DNA of 64,000 bases from Allomesorhizobium sp043769475. GTDB lineage: Bacteria; Pseudomonadota; Alphaproteobacteria; Rhizobiales; Rhizobiaceae. The translations under genes were made by a program, and so were the position numbers. Of this stretch, positions 1 through 7,802 are shown in pieces; within the stretch, counting starts at the first letter, position 1; each line of letters opens with the position of its first letter. Location: positions 62,001 through 126,000 of the forward strand of contig NZ_CP171728.1 in NCBI RefSeq assembly GCF_043769475.1, read 5' to 3'. The notes under the pieces are model-generated. The model saw only the letters and a program-made list of their open reading frames with translations. It made no database searches and was not told the origin of the DNA.

Positions 1-780
1 GACCTTCTTGAGGAGGTAGACGTCACCACTGGGGACGCTCTCAAAGAAGTCACCGGCGACAAAATCGGTGCGCGGCAGGTCGCCTCCGGCACCCTGCTGT
101 GCTGCCGCGACGCCCGAAGGCAGATCGAAAAGCACGCCGCTCAAATGCGAGTTGCGGGCCAGGATCGCCGAGAGAAGCTGACCATGTCCGCCGCCAACGT
201 CGATGATCCGCTTGAACGGCCCGAAGTCATAGGCTTCGGCAACGGCCTCGTTGCTGCCTTGGCTCACGGCGACCATGGCACGCTGAAACAAGGCAGCCTG
301 CTCGGGGTGTTCCGACAGCCAGTCAAACCTTGGGTTCCCGAACACCTTGTCAAAGGCTGGCATTCCTGTGCGGACAGAATACAGAAGCTGCTCGAAGGCA
401 AGATAAGGCTCGCTGTTGGTCATACGCACGAAGTCACGAGGACCTGGCCGATCGGCGCGCAGCACGGCGCCAACCTCGGTCAACTCGAAATGCCGGGGCG
501 ATACTTCCCTGAAGACACCTTCAGCCGCGAGAAGTCGCATGACACGATAAAGCGCGTCAGCATCTGACCGAGTGGCAGCCGCCAGTTGATCCACCGACTG
601 CTCGCCGGCGGCCAGGAGATCGGGGACGCCAAGTTCGATCACGACGCGCAGCGCCTGTGACACGGCGAACCCAGATCCTAGCAACCGGTCGTTGCTCGAC
701 GCGAAGCTGCCATCAGCACTCTGGGCCGATCTCAAGAAGGAAGGGCTGATGCGCGCCGATGCGCCGACGGCATAATACAT
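1..780 (-). CDS. O-methyltransferase (family 2 type), C-terminus beyond the window
   Basis: Reads leftward and stays open from ATG 780 to the window edge, about 260 residues. The N-terminal part looks like the winged-helix dimerisation domain of family 2 O-methyltransferases (VSQALRVVIELGVPDLL, then LYRVMRLLAAEGVF). The SAM-binding motif IDVGGGHG lies near residue 193, followed by FDLPSG and GDFFESVPSGDVYLLKK near residue 242. Members transfer a methyl group from SAM to a hydroxyl on a small molecule; the substrate cannot be read from this half. The ATG sits inside a palindromic repeat and has no clear ribosome site, and another in-frame ATG lies at 819, so the start is uncertain. The family call is firm. 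Confidence 0.85.
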   Translation of the reverse strand, partial: MYYAVGASARISPSFLRSAQSADGSFASSNDRLLGSGFAVSQALRVVIELGVPDLLAAGEQSVDQLAAATRSDADALYRVMRLLAAEGVFREVSPRHFELTEVGAVLRADRPGPRDFVRMTNSEPYLAFEQLLYSVRTGMPAFDKVFGNPRFDWLSEHPEQAALFQRAMVAVSQGSNEAVAEAYDFGPFKRIIDVGGGHGQLLSAILARNSHLSGVLFDLPSGVAAAQQGAGGDLPRTDFVAGDFFESVPSGDVYLLKKV

Positions 781-819
781 GTCGCCCAAAAGTGCGCAGC
801 GGTTTTGGGATAACGACAT
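779..819. repeat. Palindromic intergenic repeat of rhizobial type
   Basis: Nested inverted repeat: ATGTCG (779-784) pairs with CGACAT (814-819), and CCCAAAA (785-791) pairs with TTTTGGG (803-809), around a GC-rich centre. From memory, very similar palindromes (CCCAAAACCGCTGCGCACTTTTGGG type) are scattered between genes in Rhizobium and Mesorhizobium. It overlaps the apparent start of the methyltransferase gene. Confidence 0.6.
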
Positions 820-1031
820 GCATCAAAACAGGCGCCGGCAGGCGTACGAAAGTCCCCGAGGCCGCTGGTCTGCAAAGCGCCCCATGCACGAACATGACGT
901 AATCGCGGGAGCGGTGGCCACCAAAGCTGTGGCGGCGATGTTCGGAGCTCTAGCCGGCTGGCTGTCCCCCGATAGGATGAAGAACGGGCTCACGATGGAC
1001 ACCGGGCCCAGGCATCGAACGGAGGACAGCC

Positions 1032-2060
1032 ATGGAGCAGTATATCGGTCTCGACGTATCCATGAAAGAGACGGCAATATCGATCCGGCAGGACGGCAAG
1101 AGGATTTGGCGGGGCAAGTGCGCGTCCGACCCGCAACTGCTCGCGGCGCTGATCCGCAAGCGCGCACCCGATGTGCGGCGGGTGGTATTCGAGACGGGGC
1201 CGCTGTCGGTGTGGTTCTACCATGCGCTGATGGCAGAGGGGCTGCCGGTGATCTGCATCGACGCGCGGCATGCCAAGGCCGCGCTCGACATGGCCGCGAA
1301 CAAGACCGATGCGAACGATGCCGATGGCCTGGCACATCTGGCCGAGGTCGGCTTCTACCGAGAGGTTCGGGTCAAAGGTTTCGATAGCATGCTGATCCGC
1401 ACGCTGATCACCGCGCGGCGCCAGCTTCTCAAGATGCGTTTGCAGATATCCAACCAAATCCGCGGATTGATGAAGACGTTCGGCCTTGTTGTGCCCAAGG
1501 GTGCCGGCAGCGTGTTCGAGCGCAACGTTCACGATCTTCTGCAGGGCGAAGCAAAGCTGGCGCGCATCGTCGTGCCAATGCTTCGGGCATGGAGCAATAT
1601 CCGATATCAGATAGCAGAGCTGAGCAAGCAACTGGCCGCGATGGCTCGTGAAGACCAGCACTGCCGTCTGCTCATGTCGGTGCCCGGTGTCGGCACCGTC
1701 ACAGCCACCGCCTTTGCCGCGGCCGTGGAGGATCCGGCGAACTTCAGAAACTCGCGCGCCGTGGGCGCATGGGTAGGCCTGACCCCGAGACGCTACCAGT
1801 CCGGCGAAGTCGATAATGACGGCCATATCTCGCGCCGTGGCGACAATCAGTTGCGCGGACTGCTATACGAAGCGGCCGCGGTCATCCTGAACCGGTCGAC
1901 GGATACCAGCACCCTGCGAACCTGGGCGTTGGAGCTCAAAGAACGGCTCGGCTTCAAACGAGCCGCCGTGGCCCTGGCGCGCAAGCTGGCAGTGATCATG
2001 CATGCGATGCTCCGGACGGGCGAGCTGTTCGATCCGCACGGAGGAACGCCCGCCGCCTGA
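1032..2060 (+). CDS. IS110-family transposase (DEDD recombinase)
   Basis: 342 residues, full length for the family. The N-terminal RuvC-like domain carries D8 (GLDVS), E54 (FETG) and the KTDANDAD motif with D93 and D96, forming the DEDD set. The C-terminal Transposase_20 domain has SVPGVGTVTATAF near residue 216, GLTPRRYQSGE with the probable catalytic serine S257, and ISRRGDNQLRGLLYEAA. All expected residues are present, so the element looks able to move. IS110 enzymes are guided by a bridge RNA encoded in a non-coding end of the element. There are about 210 bases upstream and about 280 downstream that could hold it. The ATG follows GGAGGACAGCC, a good ribosome site. Confidence 0.93.
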   Translation: MEQYIGLDVSMKETAISIRQDGKRIWRGKCASDPQLLAALIRKRAPDVRRVVFETGPLSVWFYHALMAEGLPVICIDARHAKAALDMAANKTDANDADGLAHLAEVGFYREVRVKGFDSMLIRTLITARRQLLKMRLQISNQIRGLMKTFGLVVPKGAGSVFERNVHDLLQGEAKLARIVVPMLRAWSNIRYQIAELSKQLAAMAREDQHCRLLMSVPGVGTVTATAFAAAVEDPANFRNSRAVGAWVGLTPRRYQSGEVDNDGHISRRGDNQLRGLLYEAAAVILNRSTDTSTLRTWALELKERLGFKRAAVALARKLAVIMHAMLRTGELFDPHGGTPAA

Positions 2061-2474
2061 TCCTGCAGACGCTCGACCACGACGATTTTCTTCAGGCCAT
2101 TCAACCAATAGCGTTCTTACAGGACGCACCGAGCCGTCCCTGCCGGGACGTGGCTGAGATCATTCCGCGAAGCGGGAAGCAACTGCTTCGTTAAGCAGAT
2201 TGCGCAACGAACATAGGAAGATCTCACCTGCGAAACTCATCCTGCGGCGATCTTTGCATCGACCGCGTAGACGACCCTGTACCCGGCATACGAACGAACG
2301 AGCATGAACAGAAAGGACGACTGCCTTGCACTCACCCCCTTGACGGCCGAGCGATTAGACGACCCGCTTCGCGGGAGGGTCGCCTGATTCTGAGATGGCG
2401 CGGTATTCATAGGCCTTGAGCGGGTAGAGACCGCGATCCGACCATGGAGTTCCCTTCAACGAGAGGAACTTGCC
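2061..2474. other. Non-coding junction: IS110 right flank and IS91 left end
   Basis: No gene is visible. The first part is the 3' flank of the IS110 element, where IS1111-type members encode their guide RNA; the element's exact end cannot be set because this family lacks simple terminal repeats. The last part leads into the IS91-type unit and contains a GC-rich hairpin at about 2358-2383 (GACCCGCTTCGCGGGAGGGTC), a plausible terIS structure. AGAGGAACTTGCC precedes the integrase ATG. Confidence 0.4.
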
Positions 2475-3380
2475 ATGGCTACCTTGTCGACCGACGCTCC
2501 GATCACGCCACTTCGCCAGCGCATGCAGCAAGACATGCTGATGCGGGGCCTGGGACCGCATACGCAGCAGGACTACGTTCGCCATGTCCGGCGCTTCGCC
2601 GCGTTCCTTGGGCGCGCTCCCGACACCGCGACGACCGAGGACATCCGGCGTTTCCAGTTGCACCAGCATGAGAGCGACGTGGGCCCTGCGACGATCAACG
2701 GCGCGGTCTCAGCGCTGCGCTTCCTGTTCACGGTGACGCTGAGGCGGCGGGATCTGGGGCGCGCCCTGGTGGTCACCCGGTATCCGCGCAAGCTGCCCGA
2801 GGTGCTGAGCGTGGAGGAAGCGGCGCGGCTGCTCGAAGCGGCGCCAGGCATCAAGTACAAGGCCGCGCTCGGTGTCGCCTATGGCGCGGGCCTGCGCGTG
2901 TCCGAGGTCGCGCACCTCAAGGTCGACGACATCGACTCGACACGCATGCTGATCCGCGTCGAACAGGGCAAGGGACGCAGGGACCGCAACGCCATGCTCT
3001 CGCCGCAACTGCTGGAACTGCTGCGGCTGTGGTGGCGCGAAGGCAAGCGGCGCGGGGTGATGCTCCCGCATGGCTGGCTGTTCCCGGGACGCAGTTGCAC
3101 CGATCCGATGTCCTCGCGGCAACTGCATCGCGCGGTCCAGGAAGCAGCCGAAGTCGCCGGCATCCGCAAGCGCGTCAGCCCGCACACGCTGCGTCACAGC
3201 TTCGCCACCCACCTGCTTGAGCAGGATGTCGACATCCGCGTCATCCAGGTGCTGCTCGGACACAGCAAGCTCGACACCACCGCCCTCTACACCAAGGTCT
3301 CGACCCGGACGATCCACGCGGTCGCAGGGCCGCTCGACCGGCTGATGGCGCTGATGGAAGGCAAGACGCCTCCCGGCTGA
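2475..3380 (+). CDS. Tyrosine recombinase of an IS91-type element
   Basis: 301 residues. An N-terminal SAM-like core-binding domain (HTQQDYVRHVRRFAAFLGR, residues about 30-50) is followed by the catalytic domain with GAGLRVSEVAHLKVDDID (first Arg), HTLRHSFATHLL (His-x2-Arg) and LGHSKLDTTALYTKV (nucleophile Tyr). All catalytic residues are present. It ends four bases before the IS91 transposase start, so the two are co-transcribed. From established knowledge, a subset of IS91 elements carries such an integrase beside the HUH transposase; its role in movement is not settled. Full length and no frame damage. Confidence 0.92.
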   Translation: MATLSTDAPITPLRQRMQQDMLMRGLGPHTQQDYVRHVRRFAAFLGRAPDTATTEDIRRFQLHQHESDVGPATINGAVSALRFLFTVTLRRRDLGRALVVTRYPRKLPEVLSVEEAARLLEAAPGIKYKAALGVAYGAGLRVSEVAHLKVDDIDSTRMLIRVEQGKGRRDRNAMLSPQLLELLRLWWREGKRRGVMLPHGWLFPGRSCTDPMSSRQLHRAVQEAAEVAGIRKRVSPHTLRHSFATHLLEQDVDIRVIQVLLGHSKLDTTALYTKVSTRTIHAVAGPLDRLMALMEGKTPPG

Positions 3381-3384
3381 AGCG

Positions 3385-4578
3385 GTGCGGGCGGACCTGG
3401 AGGTCGCCGATGTCTTCCGTGCTGCCGGCCCCGGATACCGGATCGCCCACGCAGGGCATCTGAGCCTGCAGCAGCTCAAGGTCATGTCGGCGATCGAACA
3501 TTGCCGCACCGCTGCATTGGGTGGTCATGTCGAAGCCTGTGCGGACTGCGAGCATTGGCGGATCGCCTACAACAGCTGTCGCAACCGGCACTGTCCGAAG
3601 TGCCAGGGCGCGGCCGCGCGTACATGGCTCGCCGAGCGCGAAGCCGACCTGCTGCCAGTGGGCTACTTCCACGTCGTGTTCACGCTGCCGGCCGAGGTCG
3701 CCGTCATCGCGTTCCACAACAAAGCCTTGGTCTATGACCTGCTGTTCAAGGCGGCATCGGAGACGATGATGACGATCGCGGCTGATCCCAAGCACCTCGG
3801 CGCGCGCATCGGCATCACCGCCGTGCTCCACACATGGGGCTCGGCAATGACCCACCATCCCCATGTCCACATGATCGTACCGGGCGGCGGCATCGCGCCG
3901 GACGGGTCACGCTGGGTATCGTCGCGGCCGGCCTTCCTTCTCCCAGTCAGAGTACTGGGCAAGCTGTTCCGCCGTCTGTTCCTGACCCGGCTGGTCGCGC
4001 TTCACGACGCCGGCCGGCTCACCTTCCTCGGATCGGCGGCGCACCTCGCCGACCGTCGGGCCTTCCTGCGTCATCTAAAGCCTGTTCGCAGCAAGCGCTG
4101 GGTGGTCTATGCCAAGCCGCCCTTCGCCGGCCCCCAAGCGGTGCTCGCCTACCTGTCGCGCTACACTCACCGGGTCGCCATCTCGAACCGCCGCCTGATC
4201 GCCTTCGACGAGGCTGGAGTCACCTTCCGCTACAAGGACTATCGCCGTGATGGTGTCGAGCGCCAGCGCGCCATGACGCTTGCCGCCGACGAGTTCATCC
4301 GCCGCCTCCTGCTCCATGTCCTGCCGCGTGGGTTCCACCGCATCCGCCACTATGGGCTGCTCGCCAGCTCCGCCCGCAAGGCCAGCCTCGCACTCGCGCG
4401 CGAACTGCTGAACGTCGCTCCGCCGCCCCAAGACGACACTCCGGAAGAACCGGCTGACGTCTGCCGGCCTTGCCCCTGCTGCGGCGGACGCATGGTCGTC
4501 ATCGAGAGGTTCGAACGGTGGTGCCAGCCTCGTGCACCGCCTGCCTCAAGAGCGCCGAACCGGGAGAACGCCCCATGA
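3385..4578 (+). CDS. IS91-family HUH transposase
   Basis: 397 residues. An N-terminal zinc-finger region (CADCEHWRIAYNSCRNRHCPKC, split Cys pairs near residues 52-73), the HUH metal motif HHPHVHMIVPGGG near residue 153, and the catalytic YLSRYTHR tyrosine segment near residue 255 are all present. These proteins nick and join single-stranded DNA during rolling-circle transposition from oriIS to terIS. The GTG start at 3385 lies just after the integrase stop, which implies coupling. A second Cys-rich stretch (CRPCPCCGGRM) lies close to the C-terminus. The element looks complete. Confidence 0.93.
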   Translation: MRADLEVADVFRAAGPGYRIAHAGHLSLQQLKVMSAIEHCRTAALGGHVEACADCEHWRIAYNSCRNRHCPKCQGAAARTWLAEREADLLPVGYFHVVFTLPAEVAVIAFHNKALVYDLLFKAASETMMTIAADPKHLGARIGITAVLHTWGSAMTHHPHVHMIVPGGGIAPDGSRWVSSRPAFLLPVRVLGKLFRRLFLTRLVALHDAGRLTFLGSAAHLADRRAFLRHLKPVRSKRWVVYAKPPFAGPQAVLAYLSRYTHRVAISNRRLIAFDEAGVTFRYKDYRRDGVERQRAMTLAADEFIRRLLLHVLPRGFHRIRHYGLLASSARKASLALARELLNVAPPPQDDTPEEPADVCRPCPCCGGRMVVIERFERWCQPRAPPASRAPNRENAP

Positions 4579-5091
4579 CCCGGCATGGCCAAGTTGTTCG
4601 TACGACCCCGCCACGCCGGCGCCGGTCAACGGGATGTTATGTGCACATTGCCGTGGCGCCGGTCGTCACGCACACCAATCCCGTCGGCATCAACGCTACA
4701 GGCTCTGCGACCTGGCCCGGAAGCCGCTTCCACGACATGCCAACCGCATCCTATGAGGAAGTTCGCGACAGGCGCTGGCACACTCCGAGACCCAAATCCC
4801 CATAGGCAATCTCTGCGGCCCGCGGGTTCCTGCATGAGAGACTTTCGTACGCCTGACGGCACCCGAAACCCTTCAGCACGTCGGCCGTAGAGATCAGCTT
4901 TGCCGCTTCCTGAAAGCAGACATGGCCCACGACCACGCCGGCGGTCATGGTTGCGCCGCCAAAACCGGACCTCCGCTGCACGAGAGCAGAAGGTCTGCCT
5001 TCTGGCTGACGGCAGTTTGGCCAACGCATCGTGGCGAACCACGGAATTCCCAGTGGGGCCTATCCCAGGTTTTATCCCCGACGCCGCAGGC
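4579..5091. other. IS91 right-end region (putative oriIS) and unassigned DNA
   Basis: No credible gene. The first 100 or so bases continue the IS91 unit and contain two GCGCCGG copies around ATGTTATGTGCACAT at about 4632-4646, which may be part of the oriIS end. From about 4750 to 5029 a leftward open frame of 92 residues exists (ends near 4751), but it matches nothing I know and has no ribosome site. The exact right end of the IS91 element cannot be placed by eye. Confidence 0.35.
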
Positions 5092-5907
5092 CTATTGCAG
5101 ATCGGGAGCAACCTCATAAGTCCACACTCGAAACGCTGTCAGGACGTGCGGGCCGAAGGAATTAATGAGCGGTATGTCGGCTGCATCTCGGCCGCGTGCG
5201 ACTACTATTCTGCCGATCCGCGGCGTGTTGTTGCGCGGATCGAAGGTGTGCCATGCACCGTCCAGGAAGACCTCGATCCAGGCGCTGAAATCCATCGGGT
5301 CGACGACAGGAACGCCGATGTCGCCGAGGTGGCCATTGACGTAGCGTGCGGGAATGTTGAGGCAGCGGCACAAGGTGAGTGCGAGATGCGCGAAGTCGCG
5401 ACAGACGCCCACCCGCTCGTTGAAAGCCTCAAAGGCGGTTCGGGTCGACCGGGCCTGCATATAGTCGAAGCGGATGTGGGCATGGACGAAGTCGCAGATC
5501 GCCTGCACCCGACCCCAACCGGGTGGGACGCTGCCGAACTTATCCCAGGCAATCTGGCTGAGGAGGTCGGTTTCGCAATAGCGGCTGCCCATGAGATAGA
5601 CGAGGCAATCGTCCGGCAATTCCGGCACCGCGATTTCCCGTGCGCCAGGAAGAGCCCTGTCCGGTTGCCCGTCATCTTCGATCGTGGCATCGCCCCAAAT
5701 CGTCAGGTTGCCCGCCGGCGCGACAAGCCGCCGGCATCGGTTGCCGAAGAGATCCCGATAGGTCGTCGTGGGAACATCAGGAGTGGTGAACAGCGTTTCG
5801 GGAACGCGAATGTCGGCCGCGCGGTCATCGTGGACCGATAATAGACATACCAATGCCGTCGGCTGTTGGCAGGTCAGCGTGATTTCGTAACCGTAGCGAA
5901 TGAGCAT
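5092..5907 (-). CDS. Transglutaminase-like family protein
   Basis: 271 residues. An N-terminal beta-sandwich (bacterial transglutaminase-like N domain, residues about 1-90) is followed by a papain-fold transglutaminase core. The cysteine block is NERVGVCRDFAHLAL (C169) and the aspartate block is AWHTFDPRNN (D223). At the usual histidine site the sequence reads MDFSAWIEVFLDG, with serine at 208 where HAW is typical. Related rhizobial proteins may share this, so it could be a true subfamily feature. The protein may act as a cysteine protease or amidase rather than a crosslinker. It is cytoplasmic by sequence, with no signal peptide. Confidence 0.88.
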   Translation of the reverse strand: MLIRYGYEITLTCQQPTALVCLLSVHDDRAADIRVPETLFTTPDVPTTTYRDLFGNRCRRLVAPAGNLTIWGDATIEDDGQPDRALPGAREIAVPELPDDCLVYLMGSRYCETDLLSQIAWDKFGSVPPGWGRVQAICDFVHAHIRFDYMQARSTRTAFEAFNERVGVCRDFAHLALTLCRCLNIPARYVNGHLGDIGVPVVDPMDFSAWIEVFLDGAWHTFDPRNNTPRIGRIVVARGRDAADIPLINSFGPHVLTAFRVWTYEVAPDLQ

Positions 5908-5930
5908 GAGGATACTCGCTTCTTATCCGA

Positions 5931-6206
5931 CTACCGGAAATCGGCGGCCGTCAAAGTATAGGATTCATGACGGCGGTGAGAATAAGCCTTGCGCGCAGCT
6001 TCGTAGATCGACGTGCGCATTGAATCGAACGCCGCGAGGCATTTCGCCTCCGACGGCGCCGTCCCGCGCAACTCCGTTCCCGATTGCTCCAGTGCACCGA
6101 CCTCCACCAGGAATCGCACCTGGGACATGCCGTCATGGCCGCTGAAGCGGACGGCGTTCCGCTCATCATCGAAGCTGCGGCTGGGGTTTGGGAAGGACAG
6201 TGTCAT
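5931..6206 (-). CDS. DUF1488 family protein
   Basis: 91 residues beginning MTLSFPNPSRSFDDERNAVRF, the conserved opening of DUF1488, a small family of unknown function common in rhizobia and other proteobacteria. The middle (GMSQVRFLVEVGALEQ) also fits the family. Its ATG at 6206 overlaps the stop of the next gene upstream as ATGA, so the two are translationally coupled and probably work in the same condition. No transmembrane segment. Confidence 0.85.
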   Translation of the reverse strand: MTLSFPNPSRSFDDERNAVRFSGHDGMSQVRFLVEVGALEQSGTELRGTAPSEAKCLAAFDSMRTSIYEAARKAYSHRRHESYTLTAADFR

Positions 6207-6376
6207 GGCCGGCGTGCCACGGCTTCGCCCGATGCATCTTGGGCAACTGCCAGGAGGCTGATGCGCTGCCTACGGCGTTCGACGCGATAGTCTCCCGCCG
6301 GTTGCGGAGCGTCAAAGCCCGGCAGCCGGAAAGCCGACGAAAAGTGAACGACAGTTTGCGTGATGCGGCTGGCCAT
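6203..6376 (-). CDS. Small conserved rhizobial protein
   Basis: 57 residues starting MASRITQTVVHFSSAF, then RLPGFDAPQPAGDYRVE. I recognise this opening from short hypothetical proteins common in Mesorhizobium and Rhizobium. A GGAG lies eight bases before ATG 6376, which favours this start over longer in-frame options. The last third (RRRQRISLLAVAQ) departs from the relatives I recall, so the end could be altered. The stop overlaps the DUF1488 ATG. Function unknown. Confidence 0.6.
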   Translation of the reverse strand: MASRITQTVVHFSSAFRLPGFDAPQPAGDYRVERRRQRISLLAVAQDASGEAVARRP

Positions 6377-6417
6377 GTGCAGATCTCCACAGGAGCACGC
6401 GGATGCGCCTCCTGCAT

Positions 6418-6560
6418 CATTCCCGCTCGACCTGGATGTTCCCTGATGCTGCCAGTACATCCGTGGTCAGCGCAGGTGTCCAATCCAGATCGAACAGAGC
6501 GACATGCGCGCCGGATCGGCGGTATGCATTCGCTATCGAGATCTGGGGTGTATGGCGGGT
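6418..6560 (-). pseudogene. Possible short-chain dehydrogenase remnant
   Basis: Read leftward, one frame gives ISIANAYRRSGAHVALFDLD followed by TTDVLAASGNIQVERE and a stop at 6418. This resembles the first Rossmann helix-strand of short-chain dehydrogenases (AIA-AYxxxGAxVALFDLD). No start and no catalytic part are present. It would be a 45-codon relic; the match is short and rests on pattern recognition only. Confidence 0.3.
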
Positions 6561-6690
6561 CTGGGTCTCTGACACCGCGAAAGCCAATCGGCCAAAATCA
6601 ACGAGACTGATATATGCGCTTCAATTGAGCTTCAAACAAGGGATGGGCGCGTATTATTCAAACCGCAAAGCTTCGCTGCAACCTCCATGG

Positions 6691-6906
6691 TTAGGGCGAG
6701 GTGATGTCTTCCCACGCGGAGAGGAACGCGACGTATACACATGCATTCCTAAGCTCCGGGTCATTCCGGGTCGCTGCTAGAAATTCCATCCGACGCTCGC
6801 GCTCACCTGCATTGGGCATGTCGTTGATAATCCTCATGATTGCTGAACGAACCAGTTGTTCCGCTTCAACACATTCTCTCGGATAGGCATCTTCGTTGCG
6901 AGACAT
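6691..6906 (-). CDS. Small hypothetical protein
   Basis: 71 residues (MSRNEDAYPRECVEAEQLVR...), rich in charged residues and probably helical. A GGAGG lies nine bases before ATG 6906, which makes translation likely. I do not recognise the family. It stands alone, with small genes on both sides and no obvious operon partner. Confidence 0.5.
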   Translation of the reverse strand: MSRNEDAYPRECVEAEQLVRSAIMRIINDMPNAGERERRMEFLAATRNDPELRNACVYVAFLSAWEDITSP

Positions 6907-7224
6907 TTTCTCATGCCTCCATCGGCTGTCCCGGATAATACCGTAAATCCTGCCGCTGGCATATGCGGGACTAGCCCCGACAGCGTTGTCTATGCCGAAT
7001 CGCTCTTGTTCCGCTACTTCACCGCGCGCCGTTCCTCGTACTGAGTACTCGCCTGGCTTGCGATTTCTCTCGGCGCGGGCCTTAGCCTAGGCGATATCCG
7101 CCCCATAGGAATACAGGCGGCCTCCGATCTCCTCAGAACCGTCTTTCGTCATCGTGGCGCTCGCCGTCATTAAGAAGCGGCAGAATTCAAAAATCCCCCT
7201 CGCCCCAGAAGATGCGTGGCCAGT

Positions 7225-7371
7225 TTACTTTTCCTGAACCGAAATGCCAGAACCGTCGATGCGAAGTTCAACACCCTCAGGCTTGGATTCTTGACGGTAA
7301 GCATAAATTCCGAGGGCGATTACGGCGACTATGAGCGCGCCGATGATGAGATAAAGTGTGTTTTGGTTCAT
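7225..7371 (-). CDS. Small single-span membrane protein
   Basis: 48 residues from ATG 7371: MNQNTLYLIIGALIVAVIAL forms one transmembrane helix, followed by a short tail with ELRIDGSGISVQ. Very similar mini-proteins occur across Mesorhizobium, from memory. The frame is open further upstream to 7569 and that stretch reads like a signal peptide (LALSFALTAVAQVNAAPA), but it has no ribosome site and runs into a lower-quality segment; it may be the remnant of another secreted protein. Confidence 0.6.
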   Translation of the reverse strand: MNQNTLYLIIGALIVAVIALGIYAYRQESKPEGVELRIDGSGISVQEK

Positions 7372-7802
7372 GGATGGGCCTTTGGTATTGCACTTCCGGG
7401 AGTGCGTAATTCGCCAACTCGAGGCGGTTGCCCGCTCGCTGCCAGGACGGTCGTATTGAACATTCAGATCTGCGCCCGAAGGCTCAGGTGTCTCTGGTAT
7501 GAATGCGGGAGCCGCATTGACCTGCGCAACAGCAGTTAGGGCAAAAGATAGCGCTAATGTGGAGCACAAAGGCCCGACAAGTTTTGTTCAAGATGGTCTC
7601 TCCTCCTAGGGAGGTGGAATGTGTCCCCGCACAAGCGCAACGGTTGATGCCAGCCAAGGTTCCACAAACAAAAGTTGCATCGCGATTGTATGGGCTTGTG
7701 CGTGCCGCGCGAATGGAGGCGATGATGCGGCGATCAATGGCTTATAGTAACAGGACGCCCGAGCAGCCAACGCGCGGCCCGCTTCTCGTCTCCGCATCGT
7801 GC

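Noticed and set aside
990..1826. Long leftward open frame opposite the IS110 transposase
   Set aside because: It is the antisense shadow of a well-supported transposase, has low-complexity composition and matches no family.
4900..5841. 313-residue rightward open frame
   Set aside because: Antisense shadow of the transglutaminase-like gene; the leftward product has clear family motifs and this one has none.
7372..7569. N-terminal extension of the 48-residue membrane protein with a signal-like segment
   Set aside because: No ribosome site at 7569 and the stretch between the segment and MNQ is not protein-like; better read as a separate relic.
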